Both the position numbers and the translations under genes were made by a program. 64,000 nucleotides of DNA, from assembly GCA_018398575.1 (NCBI GenBank), contig JAGTXZ010000019.1:186001-250000 (forward strand), in the 5' to 3' direction. The stretch is from Ampelomyces quisqualis. Taxonomy: Eukaryota > Ascomycota > Dothideomycetes > Pleosporales > Phaeosphaeriaceae. Numbering within the stretch: the first letter of the stretch is position 1; each line of letters opens with the position of its first letter. Positions 33,840 to 45,919 of the stretch are shown piece by piece. Under the pieces are notes generated by a model, which did no database searches, was not told the DNA's origin, and saw nothing but the letters and a program-made list of their open reading frames with translations.

Positions 33840-34954
33840 ATTAATCTTTATATGTTCTAAATTATTGCTTTATAAGTAACTTACTTATATTCTTAAAGGT
33901 AAGTAGCTGCTTAAACTTAAGAAATTGTTAATAAGTAAGGTTCTTAGTAAGATACTTAGAATAATCCTTTTAAGTGCTCTTGCTTAAGCTACATGTTCTA
34001 AATGTTAACATGCCTAAGCTTTATAGATATCTACTTATTTTTCCCTATAACTAGCTAGATAGTCTGCTAATTATTACACTAGATATTTTATAGATCTTCT
34101 AGATTAAGTGTAAGCTTCTTAAAGAACTAACTAAGCGCTATAGATTCTTTTACAGCGTATTCTAGAGCAAGCAGCTTAGCTTCTATTATTAATATAGTAA
34201 CTAATTCTTACTTTATAGCTTTCTAAGAGACTGCTTCTCTAAACAGGATAGCTATATAACTATGTAAGAAACGCCTAGTTACTTTATTATTAGCGAAGAA
34301 GGCGTCTCTGCAAATAGTTAGTTCTAGACTATTAAAATCTTTATATTTAATTCAATTAAACCTTGTTTAATACAGGTATATAATTACCTATTCTACAGCT
34401 TTAATATACTTGTCTAAAGAATTAGTTAAGAAATAGAAGAGCTTTAAGACTGCGTAGGTAATATCTAGGCAGATTATAATTGCAGTGTAGAGAACTAATC
34501 TAACTCTTTCTTAGTAGGCCTTAATTTCCTACTTACTAGCTTCTCTAGTGTTCTTGTAGAGCTTCTTAGATAGCAGTAGTGTTAGAGGGAACAATCTATT
34601 GTGTAGACTAAATTTCTTAGTAATCTTGTTAATATAGGCGTTGTGAACTAGAGTAATTGTTCTGTCTAATCTGTTTTAGATAACCTTAATCCTAAGGAAC
34701 TATTTAACTAGTTCTTAATCCTAGATTTAGTATTTACAAATAATTTTAGCCTATAGATTCTTAGCTTTAAGCTTATAATCTTTGTAGTAAACAAGTAGAA
34801 TATTATTAACGTAGAATAAAATAAAGACTGTTTAATCTTAAGTAAAGAACAGATAGAGTTCTTCTTTAGATGCAAGTAGTCCTATCTTGTGTAGTAATCT
34901 TAAGAATTCTTTATACTAAAGTAATAGAGATTCTCTAAGCTTGTAAAGTACTTA
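33840..34954 (-). pseudogene. copia reverse copy: RNase H and end of RT
   Basis: Reverse counterpart of 20700-21845. The RT active box lies at about 34795-34815, again as YVNN. It continues beyond gypsy-B at 41891. Confidence 0.8.
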
Positions 34955-34959
34955 GTTAA

Positions 34960-35240
34960 TGTAAGGATGTTACAGCGTAGAGCTGTTAGCTGCGCAGCAA
35001 CGCGCCTGCGCTATAACAATGCTACCTTAGCGTCTTTACGCATAGAACGCGTATAGCTGCCCTAGCGCCTTAACAGCGCTACGCTAGCGCAGGCCTAGTG
35101 TATTTCTATTGTAAGGATACGTGTCTAGTTATATCTATAAAAAGAAGTTCTATACTAAAGTTGCAGAACAGAAATTAACTTACTTCTACTTGTACTACTA
35201 TTGTTATCTTGTAACTTTGCTGCTATACAAACCTTTTACA
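34960..35240 (+). repeat. gypsy-B 5' LTR
   Basis: 281 bases, TGTAAGGATG to TTTTACA. Less AT-rich than its surroundings in the first half, with the inverted pair cctgcgcta (34987 on) and tagcgcagg (near 35085). Confidence 0.93.
35136..35178 (+). promoter_or_regulatory. TATA box and probable RNA start of gypsy-B
   Basis: TATAAAAAG at 35136-35144, then 34 bases on, agaaattaa (35170-35178), which is the reverse complement of ttaatttct just after the LTR. Same geometry as in gypsy-A. Confidence 0.5.
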
Positions 35241-35243
35241 GTT

Positions 35244-35252
35244 TTAATTTCT
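35244..35252 (+). other. possible self-priming site of gypsy-B
   Basis: ttaatttct, three bases after the LTR, pairs with 35170-35178 (9 bases). Shorter than the 12-base pairing of gypsy-A, so less certain. Confidence 0.45.
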
Positions 35253-35509
35253 CTACCTTGCAAAAGGATAGCGGCCTAGTTACCTAATAACAATAGATTA
35301 AGATCTGCTCCTAAGCCTACTAGCTAACCTATTAAGAGAAAACACCTCTAATAAGAAATTAATACTTAGCCTAGGCAAACGCTTAGCGCAGCTAAAGCGC
35401 TAGCACTAAGAGCTTAAGGAGTAAGCTAAGATCTAGACTCTAAAAGAAGAAGTACGCTAATAGAAGCAATTATTAGCAGGTAAATAGCCTCTTCTACCTT
35501 CTAAACAGC

Positions 35510-36440
35510 TCTTAGGCGCTTTAAATAAAACAGACCTACTAACTCTTCTAGTTGGACGCAACACGTCTTTACTAGCGTAACGCCTTTAACTTAACCTATT
35601 AGCGCTACTAGAGTGCAGGCTAAAGATTAAGAAAATCCTTGTCTTTAAAGGCAAAAGAATTAGAAAGTATTAGGACTTTAAGGCTAGGCTATCTATTGCC
35701 TTTTGATTAGACCCTTTAGCCTTCTAGCTTAAGGACTAAAAGATTGCCTTTACCCTCTAGTACCTACAAACTACGTTTTAATAGATGTAGATATAGAGAA
35801 AACAAGAATATAACAGTAAAACGCTAGCGTAGCGCAACATAATGTCTTTTCTACTTAATTAAATTAAGAGCCTTATAAATAGAAAGCTTTAAGTTACTAT
35901 ATAGTATTAAAAGTTATCCTAAAAAGATAGCTAAATAGTAAACAAATTAGCAGCCTATCTATCTACTTTAAAAAATTAAGTAAATCTCTCTTACAAGCAG
36001 AAACACTTAGTAATGCACTTGTACAGCAAACTCTGCCTAGAGATTAAAGTAGCTCTCTCTAACTATACTAAGTTTTTTACTACTTGTAGAGAACTTATTA
36101 AACGCGCTGTAACGCTAGAAGATAACTTACGCTATAGTAGTAGTATACTGTTACTACACTATTACACACACAGAACGCCTAGTATAGAAAAAACTTTGCA
36201 GCTTAAACTTAACGCAACAGCTTTATAACGTTGTGTTGCTAGCACTGCAAACTTAAGCCTAAAGCTAACTAACGCCTACTACTATTGCAGCAAGATAGGC
36301 TATTGGGCTAGAAAGTGTAGATTAAGGCTTAACAGCTCTTCTTCTGTTACTAGTTTAAACGCAATACAAACAAAAAACAAGCAGGCCTAAAAGAAGCCTT
36401 TTTCTTAACAGCTTAAGTCCTATTATAATAAGAGAATTGT
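35510..36440 (+). pseudogene. gypsy-B gag (decayed)
   Basis: A frame with few breaks gives a capsid-like helical domain. The best preserved piece is 36013-36228, 71 codons from a Met codon without a stop (SKLCLEIKVALSNYTKFFTT). The zinc knuckle follows near 36283-36325 as Y-Y-Y-C-S-K-I-G-Y-W-A-R-K-C: first Cys and the His are now Tyr. Protease remnants should follow at about 36450-36900 but no motif is readable. Confidence 0.75.
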
Positions 36441-39400
36441 ATTAAAGTACTTAGAATGCTGCGTAACAACAGCGCTGTACAGCCTACATAAATACTAATT
36501 AACTATAGTGTAGAACTTAGCACAATTAACAAGAAAGTTGCCTTGCTTAAAAACCTCTCTTAGATTAACAGCGTAGCGCTGCTAACTATCTGCTTACTTA
36601 ACTTAAGCACAGTGCCTAGCTTCTACGCTTATTAGGCTTATCTAATAATAAAGAACAACTAGAGTGTTACTAAGTCCTTTACTACTATCCTATATAGGAT
36701 TGCTAACGCAGCTTAACTTGTTATTTTAAGGTTACTAAGCCTAAAAGAGAGACGCGTTGTTATTAACTGCAAGTTAAAGCAGTAGCGCTATAAGCTTAAC
36801 ACTAATACAATAAAAGTTAAGAACACAAAAACCTTTGCAGAATTTCTTTACAACAAGCTAAGCGTGTACGCAGTTCTAGTAAGCAGTCTACAATTTTTCT
36901 TTACTAAATGCCTATTGTAGCCTATTAAACTTAAGGGCTTTAAAGACGTTGTAAATAGTAACGCTGCTAACGCGCTGCTGCAGCACTATAGAGGCAACTA
37001 CGCTATTAAGCTAGAAGAGGGAGCTACAGCTCTATATAGGCTGCTCTACAACCTCTTACTAAAGGAGCTAAGCGTACTACGTAACTACTTAGTAACAGCG
37101 CAAAGCCTAAGCTAAATCTAAGAAAGCATAAGCCTAGTAGAAGCACCTATTCTGTTTGTGCTTAAAAAGAATAAGACGTTACACCTTTGCGTAGACTATT
37201 AAGGCCTTAACTAAGTTACTAAGAAGAATAGATTAGCTCTGCTCTTAATTAAAAAGACTCTTAATTAGCTCTGTAGATTAGTAAAGTTTACTAAGCTTAA
37301 TCTTAAGAACGCATATAACTGCATTAGAATCTAGTAAGGCAATAAGTAGAAGACAGTGTTTTGCACGCAATACAGCTACTTTAAATACATAGTTATGCCT
37401 TTTAAGCTAACTAACGCGCCTGCTACGTTTTAAGAGTATATTAACAGAGCCTTAGCCTTGTATTTAGATATCTTTTGCGTTGTCTATCTTAACAATATCT
37501 TAATCTTTTCTAATAAAGGAGAGGATTATTAGGAACAAGTAAAAAAAGTACTTGCCAAGCTAAAAGAATATAGTCTTTTTGTTAACTTAGAAAAGTGTAC
37601 CTTTGCTACTAACTAAGTTAAGTTCCTAGGGTTTATTATGCGCCTTAATAGCGTTATAATAGATTTAGAACAGGTTTGCGCAATTATTAATTAGCCTACA
37701 CTAACATTCTTTAAGAATGTTTAAGTCTTCTTAGGCTTTGCAAACTTCTATTTACACTTTATACAAGGCTTCTTTGTTATTGTTAGCTCTATTACAGATC
37801 TCCTAAAGAGATTAGTTTAAGAGAAGAGGTCTAGTCCTTTTAACTAGCCTAACGCTGTAGAGAAAGTAAAGCGCTAGCTATGCAACAGATTTGCAACTGC
37901 GCTTGTTCTGCAACACTACAACTATACACTTCTATCTAAGTTAGAAACTAATGCCTCTATTTAAGAAGTAGTAGGTATCTTTTCTTAACTTTATGCAGAT
38001 AGAAACTAGCACTCTGTAGCCTTTTAGTTAAAGAAGCTCTTTCCTGCAGAAAAAAACTACTACATATATAACCTAGAGCTTCTTACTATTATTATAGTAG
38101 TGCAGCACTAGCGTTACTACGTTAAAGAGCTAGTAATTTAGTTAAAAATATAAACAGACTATAACAACCTACGCGGCTTTATAGGCACGTTAACTCTATT
38201 TAGAAAACAGGCTAGCTAGGTAATAAAGCTAGCTGCTTATAACTTTAAGATTAAGTATTAGTCTAAAAAGACAAATCCTGTAGATAGGCCTTTAAGGCAA
38301 CTTATAGACAACAATAACACACTAGATGTTTAACTATTAGACATGTTGCTAGCACTGTAAAAGAAGTTGCAGCTAGTAGAAACTTAAGCTAAGCTACCTA
38401 GTAAAGAGCTAGCGTTAGTAAGAAGCTAGACAACAGCTTAATAGTAAGCAGGCACTCTACATCTTAATAAAGATGTTTTTATAAGCCTAGCGCACAGCGT
38501 TAAGGCAATAGCTATAAGCTACAGCCCTAATTAGGAGATTCTTAAGAGCAGACTAGTAATAGCCTAAAGGGTTACGCAGTTACAAGCAAGAGCTGCAGCC
38601 TTAGAGAGGTTAGCTTATAAAGAACTTTCTAAGTTCTTTTTTAAAATCTATATATAAGTATAACAGAATAACTTAGAAGCAGTTGCAATACGCAAGAACG
38701 TTAAATCTCTAGCGTCTGCTTGTTAAGGCGCTAGCAAACGCCTAAGGCACTAGAAGCTTAACGCTTTAGGCAGCCTTTAGTTTAAGGACTAATTGTATAT
38801 TCTACTAGAGCTAGCTCTTAGAGCTAAGCTCCTTAAGCTGTATTACAACAATCTACTTGCTAGCTATTTTAAGTAGGCTAAAACGCTTAAGCTTGTAGCC
38901 TAATACTACTATTAGCCTAAGCTTAAAAAAGAGCTTAAGGAGTATATAAACTCTTGCTTAGTGTGCTAAGGTACAAAGTTGCTTAAGCAGCGCTCTACTA
39001 GCGTGTTAAACGCGCTCCTCTAACCTTAGAAACTATAGCAAGAAATTACAATAGATTTTGTTACAGGCCTGCTACTTGCCAAGCAATATAGTGTTGTGTA
39101 CAACGTAATACTTGTTGTAGTTAATAAGTATACTAAAATAACTAAGTATATCTCTACACAAAAAACAGTTACTGCCTTATAGTTAGCAGATCTATTCTTA
39201 GAATATGTTGTATAATTCTTTAGATTACCTAAAGGTATTGTATTAGATTAAAGAAGTGTCTTTACTTTATAATTTTAGGCAGACTTCTGCTTTGTAGCAA
39301 AGGCAAAACGCTAGCTTAGCACTACTTTCTACCTACAAACAGATAGGCAAACAGAATAGCAAAATTAGACTCTTAAGTAATACTTAAAAGCTTTTATAAG

Positions 39401-40190
39401 CAATTATTAAGAAGATTAAGTACACCTTTTGTTACTAGCAGAATTTGCATACAATAATGCTAAGCAGGTTACATTAGAAATATCTCTATTCTTTACCTGC
39501 TATAAGTTCTACCTGCGCCTTAACTGTAAGCTAACAGGGCCTACTAAAGTCTCTAGCGTTAAAAAAAGGTTGCAAAAGCTTATACAAACCTAGGACACTC
39601 TAGCTAATTACTAGTATAAAACTTTACAATATTAAGAGCAATATTATAACAACAGATACAAGCTCTAAGAGTTTAAACCTAAAGATATAATCTTCTTGTT
39701 AACAAAGTATCTGCGCCTACGTAGCACTAGCAGGAAGCTGTTACTACACTAGATAAGCTCCTTTCTAGTAAAAGAGTAAATTAGCTTATAAGCTTTTAGA
39801 ATCTTACTTCTATTATATATAAAAATCTACCTAGTATTCTATACCTCTTTGCTCTAGCTGTTTGTAGCTAAGAAGAGAAAAGAGTTAACCTTACTTAGGC
39901 CTATTAATCTAGACAACAGTAAGAAGCTACAATAACGCTATAAGGTTAAAGCTGTATTAGCAAAGAAGCGCAACAGGCGTATAGTAAATTACCTAGTAAA
40001 ATAGAAAGGCTAGCCCTTAGAATATAATAAATAAGTTAATTAAAAAGACATAAATAAATTACTTATAGAAAAGTATAACTAAAGAGAAGATTAATTACTT
40101 ATACAATTAATATACAAAAAAAAAAGAGAAAAAAACAAAAGAAAAAAAGAAAAATATAAAAAAATAAAGGCGCTTTACTAGCGCACTGCT
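36441..40190 (+). pseudogene. gypsy-B pol: protease, RT, RNase H, integrase, chromodomain (decayed)
   Basis: RT at about 37100-37720 with VMPFKLTNAPATFQEYI and VVYLNNILIFS (both Asp of YLDD now Asn, 37491-37496). RNase H near 37930-38160 begins ETNAS. Integrase HHCC ends in CLVCQGTK near 38960; then TIDFVTGLL, an LDQRSVF site and FYLQTDRQTE near 39330. The chromodomain lies at about 39915-40075 (NYLVKQKG...EYN, Trp lost to TAG). A purine-rich Lys codon tract, 40118-40160, ends the frame. Confidence 0.88.
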
Positions 40191-40199
40191 AGCACACTA

Positions 40200-40720
40200 A
40201 CAGCGCAACTAAATATAACTGCTAGCTTAGCTTAAGAACTTATTATTATTCTTATTAGCCTTATAGAAGCTTAGAGAGCCTAGTAAATTATTACTAAGCC
40301 CTCTATCCTCTACTTCTTTCTACTATTCCTAAAGAACAATATTACCTAACTCTAATAGGACCTTGCTTCTTACTAACGCTGTTGCAGCGCGCATTAGGTA
40401 ACCTAACAGGTTTAAGCTCTTAACGCACTTAGACGCAGGCTTCTTAGCAGAACTAGCTAAAGCTAGGCGCTTTTTAGGCTTAGGCTTAGGCTTAGGTTTA
40501 GCCTTAGCCTTAGCCTTAGCCTTAGCTTTAGCCTTACTCTTACTCTTCTTCTTAAGAGAAGGCATAGGGCTAGGGCTCTTCTAAGGAGAGGTTTTATCTT
40601 TATCTTTACTCCTACTACTGCTGCTACTCTTAGACCTAGGCTAAGACTTAGAGAGAAACTCTTCTTTTTTTATATTAAGGTTAGAGTTAGACTGCGTGTT
40701 AGCCTTACTAAGAAAAAGAA
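40200..40720 (-). pseudogene. gypsy-B antisense Lys/Ala/Pro-rich frame
   Basis: Between chromodomain and 3' LTR. The minus strand keeps 78 codons from a Met codon (40565-40329), starting MPSLKKKSKSKAKAKAKAKA and then KPKPKPKP repeats, preceded by a Ser/Arg/Lys-rich part up to about 40700. It rests on a hexanucleotide tandem (about 40478-40540), so a real protein and simple-repeat chance are both possible. Its place matches the antisense frames of the other LTR families. Confidence 0.35.
40478..40540. repeat. hexanucleotide tandem (TTAGGC/TTAGCC)
   Basis: About ten units of ttaggc changing to ttagcc. It encodes the KP and KA repeats on the minus strand. Confidence 0.85.
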
Positions 40721-41587
40721 GGTTAGCTTAGACGCTGTTAGAACACTAGCGCAGCAACTGCAAAGAATAGGAAAAATAACTTACCTAAGCCTACAGTAAG
40801 TTAAGAATGCTTTTTACTATAGTAAATAGGCAGTTAGTTGCTTTAACCTGCAGAATCTAAATCTTGTTACTTTTAGGCTAACAACAGCTTCTATGCTTAA
40901 CCTCTATACGCAAGAAAAGCTTTACTAAGCTAGTCTACTAGCGCAGCAACGTCTTTTACGCGTTAACTATAACAAGATTAGGCTTTTTTTTAGTAGCAAG
41001 GCGCTGCTACTACTAGTAGATAGCATTCTAGCCTTTAACAAAATTAGTAAGAACTTTAGGGCAAGGCTTTTACTTACTTTAGTAAAGGCTACAGCGCAGG
41101 CTACTAACTATAAGGTTGCAATAGGTATTAGTAAGCCTTAGGCTCTTAGCGTAGTAAAAGTAAATTAAAATTGCTAACTTAACATTAGAGACGCTACTAC
41201 AGCAGGTAATAAGCGTAGCCTAAGCACTAAGTTAGCAACGTTGCAACGCTAGCGTTATACTACTTATAAGAATAGTAGAAGTAGTAGGTAGAGCAGGCGT
41301 AGTGCTTATAATAATTAATATAGGTGCAATAGAGTTGCAACAGCGTAGAGCTAGTAAATAGTATAGTAGCAGAATAATATAGTTGTTACTAAAAGAATAA
41401 AGAAGATTACGCACACAAAGTTTTGCTATATTTTTACTATTACTATAGCTACTAGCTGCTTCTTAGATTTATCTAGAGTTTTAGTCTTAGCACAACAATA
41501 GCTATATAGCAAACAGGCTCTACAACAACAACGTTAGGCACACGCTAACAAACCTAATATTATACAAATTACTAAGATAGTAATTTT
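40721..41587. other. gypsy-B 3' region, coding unclear
   Basis: Both strands hold stretches free of TGA and interrupted only by RIP-type stops. A plus-strand frame (about 40690-41220, KKKKVSLDAVRTLAQQLQRI) and minus-strand continuations are about equally plausible. I do not recognise either. Confidence 0.35.
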
Positions 41588-41600
41588 AGAAAGAAAAGAA
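41588..41600 (+). other. polypurine tract of gypsy-B
   Basis: agaaagaaaagaa, four bases before the 3' LTR. Confidence 0.6.
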
Positions 41601-41604
41601 TAAT

Positions 41605-41885
41605 TATAAGAATGTTACAGCGTAGAGCTGTTAGCTGCGCAGCAACACGCCTGCGCTACAATAACGCTACTCTAGCGTCTTTACGCGTTAAACGCGTATA
41701 GCTACTCTAGCGCCTTAACAGCGCTACGCTAGTATAGGCCTAGTGTATTTTTGTTGTAAAGATACGTGTCTAGTTGTATCTACAAAGAGGAGTTCTGCAC
41801 TAAAGTTGCAGAACAGAAATTAACTTACTTCTACTTATACTACTATTGTTATCTTGTAACTTTGCTGCTATATAAACCTCTTATA
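41605..41885 (+). repeat. gypsy-B 3' LTR
   Basis: 281 bases, TATAAGAATG (RIP of TGTAAGGATG) to CTCTTATA. Aligns end to end with 34960-35240. Confidence 0.92.
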
Positions 41886-41890
41886 GTTAA

Positions 41891-44800
41891 GCCTTACACA
41901 TAGCCTAGCTTTCTTAAATCTGTCTAGTAGATTACAGATTACTAGATTATTAGCTATAATTAAGGCGTTAAAGAACGCTCTAACTACGTTATATTACATA
42001 ATTTCTAGATTAAAATAGGCTGTAATAGCTATAGCAATTCTAAAAGACTTAGCTGCAAGAGTAGTAGCGTACGTAGTAAGTAGAGAGTCCTTTTTCTAGA
42101 AATCTTCTCTTACTATAAGCCTAGCTTTACACTTTAGAAAGTAACTGTCTTAATTAAACTTGTATACCTAGACCTATTTTAATAGAATTAGTTAATTCTT
42201 AGACTTGTTCTTTAAAATCTCTTTCTAGGTACCTTTCTTATGTAGCTAATTAATTTCTTTAAGAGAGGCATCTAATAACAGGCTTTTTATTAGATGTTAA
42301 AGCATCTGCTTCTATATATTAGGCAGCTTAGGCATATTATTTCTATAAGCACGCTTCTTAACTATTTAGTAATTATAATTACTTAGCATTACTATTATAA
42401 TTATAGCGTTTAGTGTTTTGTAACTAGAGCGCTTGTTCTAGGCTTCTACAAGGCCTAAAAGGAAAGTGTTCTTAAAATTATATTTCTAGTAATCTATAAA
42501 TAGATCTGCAATTAATATATTTATACTTTTACTTTTTATCTAATTGTTGTAATCCTTCTTGCGTTAAAGTAGCATGTATTAACTTAGTAGTTTGTTAATT
42601 TTAGAGGCTGCTTCTTATAGTTAATAACTTAATTATATAAGAAGATTTACTAATCCTGCTTTGTCTAGGGCTCTAGAGTTACTGCTTTAAGGTTAAGTAG
42701 CAGGGGAGGAAAAGGCTAACTGCCTATCCTGTTAAGAACCTATCTAATCTCTAGATACTAATAGGCTAGCTCTTTTAGGACGTAGTAATAGTTCTTAGCT
42801 GTTAGATCCTACGCGCTTAATAAGCTAAATACTAGATAACTAATCTAGTTCTAGAGTTGCCTCTAGTGTAACAAGCCTAGTATATTTACTTTAGTCTAAG
42901 AGGATTTCTAAATACTTGCTAGCCTTGCGAGCACTTCTCTTAGCTTCTACCTTTTTTCCTTTATATTTATAAGATTAGCTAGTTTCTGTAATTTTTAAGA
43001 TTAAATACTTACTCCTAAGCTGTTACTTAGTAACCTTAGTAATTTTCTAGCTTAGTTAATCCTGTAAAATAGGCAGGTTAATATTCTGCTTAAGATTATT
43101 AAGTTTACTAACGTGTAGAATATCTATAATTCTAAGTGCTTACTCTTTAAGTATCTTATCTTCTTAGTTGCTAGAGTAGAATATAGATTTATTAAAGGTA
43201 ACATCTCTTAATGCAATTACTTAATTAATTAATAAAACTTATATGTAATAGATATTAGAAGCTTAATAGCCTACTAGATATCTAATATAGCTACAAGAGT
43301 TAACTTTAAACTTGCACTTATTTCTGCCTACTGCTTAGTTGCGATTAAGAGGATACGCTCTACAGCTATAGGCATAAATACTACTCTAATTTAGGCGTAG
43401 ATTAGCAGTCCTGTGCCTAGTAATTACTAGCTTGTACTATTAAAAATATTGCCTAAACTAGGCGTGTAGGACCTTATTTAGGAATTAAAAACTATAGATT
43501 TTTAATAGGCTTATGCTGTGTAAGTAGGCAGCTGCATCTATAATATATAGCTAGAGCTTAGTTAGAAGATTTACACTTGTGCGCATCTTAATTAATTTTG
43601 TAATTAGCTCTTAGCCTACCTGCTTAGCTAATCTATTTAGCTAATGCGTGTATAGTAGTAGGCGTAGTATTGTAATCTTTTCTTAATCTGCCTACTCTTT
43701 ATACTGCAAACGCCCTCTTTAAGGCAGAGTTGCAGTGTTATTATCTTAATAGATTTCTACAATTTTTAGATTAAATTTATTTCTAACCCAGGCAGTAAAT
43801 TATTTAATTACTCTTATAATTTTAATTAATGTTTTGTTATAAAGGTTATAGTTAAAAAGTTTACTAGAATAGTTCTTTTTAATAATTAAAGACTATTCTT
43901 TATAAAGCCTTCTAGTTAGCATGTTAAATAGATCTTAAGAGACTTAATAGAATAGTTATAGTAATCTTTCTCTTAGCTGTTATAAGACTACTTAAGTTGC
44001 ATAAGTAACTAAGCAGTCTTAACAATTAATCCTTTTAGTTTTGTTTATTTTAACGTTTTAAGCTAACTAGGCAGAAGCCTAGAGTGTTTGCTAGCCTAGG
44101 TAGCCTAATCTTTTATGCTATAGATCCTTGTTATTATTTGTTAAGTAATTAATGTTAGATTAATATAACGTGTACAGGATTAGTAGTTATAGAACATAGC
44201 GTGTAACCTAGTTGTATTTAATAAACAAGAGGTTATAGGCCTTATAAAGCTTGTGTATAATAACGTTCTGCTTATATAATCTAAACTAAAGAGTGCTATC
44301 TAATCTACTATGCTATGTACCTACTTGCTTAAGCAGTGCTGTAGATATAATATTTACATAAAAGCTATCTATAACTTTAACCTTCTTAAGCTTTAAGTCT
44401 TTAGTATAAGAACTATCTAGACTATACAAGACGTTCTTAATTACTTAATTACTATACCTAGTTATAGAAAGTAACTATGTTTTAGCCTTAACTCTTTCTT
44501 TAGAGTAAGTAGAACTAAATGTTCTTAGAACAAAGAGTAACTAATTATTAACTAAGTGTACTACACCTGCTCTATTGTAAAAAGTGCTTCTTAAAAGTAG
44601 GTAGGTTATAAATGTAGTAGTGTACACTCTAAAGTCTAGATTAGTAACATTAAGTTCTTAATTAAAAGTAGTTAAGTTAATTAGTGCTGCTATAACATCT
44701 CCTAGATATATTACTGTCTTGGTCTTAGAACTTAACTAGTTAGCTGCAATAGGTAGCGTCTAACTAGCTTTCTTAATCTTGTTATTAAGTGCAGCCTACT

Positions 44801-45601
44801 TAGTAGTGTTAAGCTACTTAAAAACCTTCTTTTAGTTAAAATTAAAGATCTTACTTAGTACCTTTTCTAGTAGAGCTAATCTAGTAATTGTAGTCTTTAG
44901 TTAAAGATAATCTATTAGGTCTTATTTGTGCTTCTTATTATTCTTGTAGAGGTAAGATTTTAGCTTTAAATTGTCTTTGCCTTTGTTCTTTAGATTAGAG
45001 TCCTTATTTTCTAAGTTCTTAATATTTCTAAGGGTTGCAAAGGCTAAATAGGACTTTCCTTTAGTAGCAAAAACTGCTTGTTTCTAAAGTATAAGAGAAA
45101 AGATCTTAGCTAGATTATACATAGTTATAGCTAGTTAACTAAAGGCTACATCTTTAATAATATCCTAACGCATTAATTAAGCTTAGTTAGAAGTAATCTT
45201 AGTAGATAGGGCGTCTAGAAAATTAGTAAAGGCAAGTTATTTTTCTATCTCTATAACTTAGAACGCATAAGCCTTCCTATAGATTACCTGCTATTTGTTA
45301 AACTATTTATCTAGAGTAATCCTACTATGCCTAGCCTTTTCTAAATAGGCTTAATATTGCTACCTAACTAGGTGCATAGTATTATTGTCTGTTAGAGTAA
45401 AGTTGTGCTTAAAGATTCTAATTAAGGCTTAAAGAGTTATTTCTAAAGAGTTAAGTATTTTAATTGCTACTAGTGCCATTAGATCCTTAGCTACTATTTA
45501 ACTAATCTATTTCTAGACGTTGCTAAGCTTAGCTACTTGCCTAGTCTATTTTAACGTATTAACTTTATATTAGCAAACGTCTTCTTTGTAACTGCTAGAG
45601 G
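41891..45601 (-). pseudogene. copia reverse copy: RT start, integrase, protease, gag end
   Basis: Reverse counterpart of 17734-20700 and of 9990-10628. Integrase is at about 43000-44100 and gag from about 44900 on. It is interrupted at 45602 by gypsy-A copy 2, about 700 bases from where the plus copia is interrupted, so the two gypsy-A insertions are independent events. Confidence 0.8.
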
Positions 45602-45606
45602 TAAGT

Positions 45607-45905
45607 TGTAACAAGCACATGCAAACACATGTTACATCTAATACCTTATAAAGGCTTAGTAACAGATTATGTAGGAAGCTAGCAGATTAGAACTAAAAGC
45701 GCTCTAACAGCGCTCTAACTTAGCTGCTACGCCTACTATAAATATAAGCCTATAGCATAGAGAGAGAACAAGTTTCTCTTGTCCTTCTATACAAGACCTA
45801 TAGGTGTATAGCCAATCTAGAATCTCTAATACAACACGCACTTCTATATACCTCTGATACGTATCTAATTTAATCCTAATAGCTATACCTACCTACGTTG
45901 TTACA
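45607..45905 (+). repeat. gypsy-A copy 2 5' LTR
   Basis: 299 bases. RNA-start segment agtttctcttgt at 45771-45782 and primer site acaagagaaact at 45908-45919 are both unchanged from copy 1. Confidence 0.96.
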
Positions 45906-45919
45906 TTACAAGAGAAACT

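Larger units (their letters stand above)
34960..41885 (+). mobile_element. gypsy-B chromodomain retrotransposon (full length, 6926 bp)
   Basis: 281-base LTRs, 5-base target duplication, gag with zinc knuckle, protease, RT, RNase H, integrase, chromodomain, a 1.4 kb region of unclear coding, and a purine tract. The single copy in the window. Distinct from gypsy-A in LTR and protein sequence. Confidence 0.93.
34955..41890. other. target-site duplication of gypsy-B
   Basis: gttaa at 34955-34959 and 41886-41890. The joined outer sequence agrees with the uninterrupted copia at about 20690-20720 (read in reverse). Confidence 0.92.

Noticed and set aside
40478..40540. Telomere-like TTAGGC array
   Set aside because: Short, lies within gypsy-B between chromodomain and LTR, and changes to TTAGCC; best seen as a simple repeat that codes for KP/KA.
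41232..41414. 60-codon minus-strand frame in gypsy-B
   Set aside because: Very Leu/Ile/Ser-rich, no motif, and competing frames on both strands; likely a chance gap between RIP stops.
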